A program made the translations under genes and the position numbers. Positions 62,993-64,000 of a DNA stretch of 64,000 bases are shown here, one piece after another. The notes below the pieces were generated by a model, which worked only from the letters and a program-made list of their open reading frames with translations, had not been told where the DNA came from and ran no database searches. Position 1 is the stretch's first letter, and every line of letters starts with the position of its first letter. Source of the stretch: Bacteroidota bacterium (GTDB taxonomy: Bacteria; Bacteroidota; Bacteroidia; B-17B0; Aurantibacillaceae); assembly GCA_016711805.1 (NCBI GenBank), contig JADJSH010000001.1:248001-312000 (forward strand). Reading direction: 5' to 3'.

Positions 62993-64000
62993 ATGTTAAA
63001 GAAACTACTTTTCATATTTTTTTGTGTTGTCACTCTGGGTCAATTAAAAGCGCAGGATTACAATTTCAAACATTATGGTCAGAAGCAAGGGCTTGCTAAC
63101 GCAAACATCAAATGTATTTTTCAAGATAGTTATGGCTTTTTGTGGTTTGCTACTCAAGGTGGAGGTATTAGTAAATTTGATGGGAAATCGTTTACAAATT
63201 ACGACAAGCAAGACGGTTTAGTTGGTAACGATGTTATTTGCATTACAGAGGATGAACACAACAGTATATGGATTGGAACCGTTGATGGTGTGTCAAAATA
63301 CGATAGAAAGAAATTCACGAACTATACCATTGATAACGGCCTAAAAGAAAATAAAGTATTTCATATTTTTTGTGACGGGTCAAAAACATGGATTTCCACA
63401 TTTGGCGGGGGTATTGCCATTTTAGAAAACGAAAAATTTACCTACCTCAACACCACAAATGGATTAAGTTCTGATAAAGTGTTTTCAGTTTTTAAAGACA
63501 AGAGTGGCAAATATTGGATTGGAACTAGTAAGGGCGGTATCAATCTTTATAATGGTAAATCTTTTACGGTCATAAAAGAATCTAAAAATTTCAACTCCGC
63601 TTCTGCATTTTGTTTTTACGAAAGTACGGATGGTAAAATTTGGATTGGGACTCCTGGAAAAGGTGTTTATTACATAGAGAATAATGTATTTCGCCAAGTA
63701 GATATCCCTTTAATCAATACAGATTATATCTCAAAAATTGTTGAAGACAAACAACATAATATTTGGTGTGCTACTGAGCATGGCTTAGTTAAAATATATA
63801 AAAGCTTAAGTTATAAAATTTTCAATAAAGATAACGGATTGGCAGGTATCGATATTTCATCTGTTATCTGCGACTACGAAGGAGAAATTTGGGTGTCGTG
63901 TTTTGGTAACGGGGTTTACAAATTAACAAACGAAGCTTTATCGGTTTACACAAAACAACATGGCTTAAACGATAATCGTGTGATTGCTTTTTGTAAAAAT
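62993..64000 (+). CDS. Two-component-propeller sensor protein, N-terminal part cut by window edge
   Basis: From ATG 62993 the frame is open to the window end, 336 codons. A signal peptide (LGQLKAQ) is followed by Reg_prop blades: KCIFQDSYGFLWFATQGGGISKFDG, ICITEDEHNSIWIGTVDGVSKYD, FSVFKDKSGKYWIGTSKGGI and more, about seven visible. It resembles the propeller half of the protein at 36577-40167 but has no lipobox. The output domain lies outside, so it could be a histidine kinase, a SpoIIE phosphatase or a LytTR/HTH protein. A terminator 20 bp before isolates it from the T9SS gene. Confidence 0.85.
   Translation, partial: MLKKLLFIFFCVVTLGQLKAQDYNFKHYGQKQGLANANIKCIFQDSYGFLWFATQGGGISKFDGKSFTNYDKQDGLVGNDVICITEDEHNSIWIGTVDGVSKYDRKKFTNYTIDNGLKENKVFHIFCDGSKTWISTFGGGIAILENEKFTYLNTTNGLSSDKVFSVFKDKSGKYWIGTSKGGINLYNGKSFTVIKESKNFNSASAFCFYESTDGKIWIGTPGKGVYYIENNVFRQVDIPLINTDYISKIVEDKQHNIWCATEHGLVKIYKSLSYKIFNKDNGLAGIDISSVICDYEGEIWVSCFGNGVYKLTNEALSVYTKQHGLNDNRVIAFCKN

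Overview
The window is AT-rich chromosomal DNA from a member of the Bacteroidota (Flavobacteriales or a close order is my inference). The evidence is the gene content. There are several secreted proteins with type IX secretion (T9SS) C-terminal sorting domains of type A and of the gliding-associated CHU_C type. There is also an M43 metalloprotease, a two-component-propeller/SpoIIE protein, OmpA proteins of the PorE kind, DUF4476, DUF2279 and DUF6268 proteins. TAnnTTTG-like -7 boxes lie close to start codons, and nearly all genes lack a Shine-Dalgarno. I see no rRNA, tRNA, transposase, integrase or CRISPR array.

Layout. 1-6646 is mostly minus strand: the end of a diacylglycerol kinase gene, an M43 protease, a frameshifted DUF1361 gene, then a run of mostly uncharacterised membrane genes headed by a winged-helix regulator and containing a Coq4-like protein. 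6753-10800 is the accessory part. It holds a large HEPN (RNxxxH) protein, a divergent structured small RNA with its own terminator, and a 110-bp direct repeat of the 5' end of ruvX. The repeat brackets a 1.9-kb segment with a sigma-54-type promoter, hsp20, a membrane protein and a lipoprotein. 11128-11700 is a repeat-packed intergenic region. 11700-31786 holds saccharopine dehydrogenase, transporters, a 1883-residue adhesin-like protein, a sterol-desaturase-type hydroxylase, YihY, hydrolases, YebC and RecJ. 31814-45937 is mainly envelope and secretion genes on the minus strand (an SBBP-repeat protein, propeller-SpoIIE, Dtd, DsbD-type proteins, SppA). 46036-50088 is a compact plus-strand cluster: folK, deoxynucleoside kinase, an OmpA protein, an RluA-type pseudouridine synthase and a lipoprotein. 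50095-55546 returns to envelope genes and an ABC-F ATPase. 55712-64000 has proline catabolism (P5C dehydrogenase), an outer-membrane barrel, UbiX, a large T9SS protein and a second propeller sensor cut by the window edge.

Three features stand out. First, six genes (DUF1361, YihY, the SBBP protein, ABC-F, P5C dehydrogenase, UbiX) are each broken by a shift of the same sense, one extra base. This points to residual indel errors in the assembly more than to true decay, although UbiX also lacks about 30 bp. Second, two families of palindromic intergenic repeats are scattered through the window. One has constant ends with two interchangeable inner stems and is often found as inverted pairs. The other is a 157-bp hairpin whose two copies show compensatory changes. 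Third, the HEPN protein with its adjacent structured RNA is the best candidate for an undescribed RNA-linked defence or toxin system; this is a hypothesis from motif and layout only.
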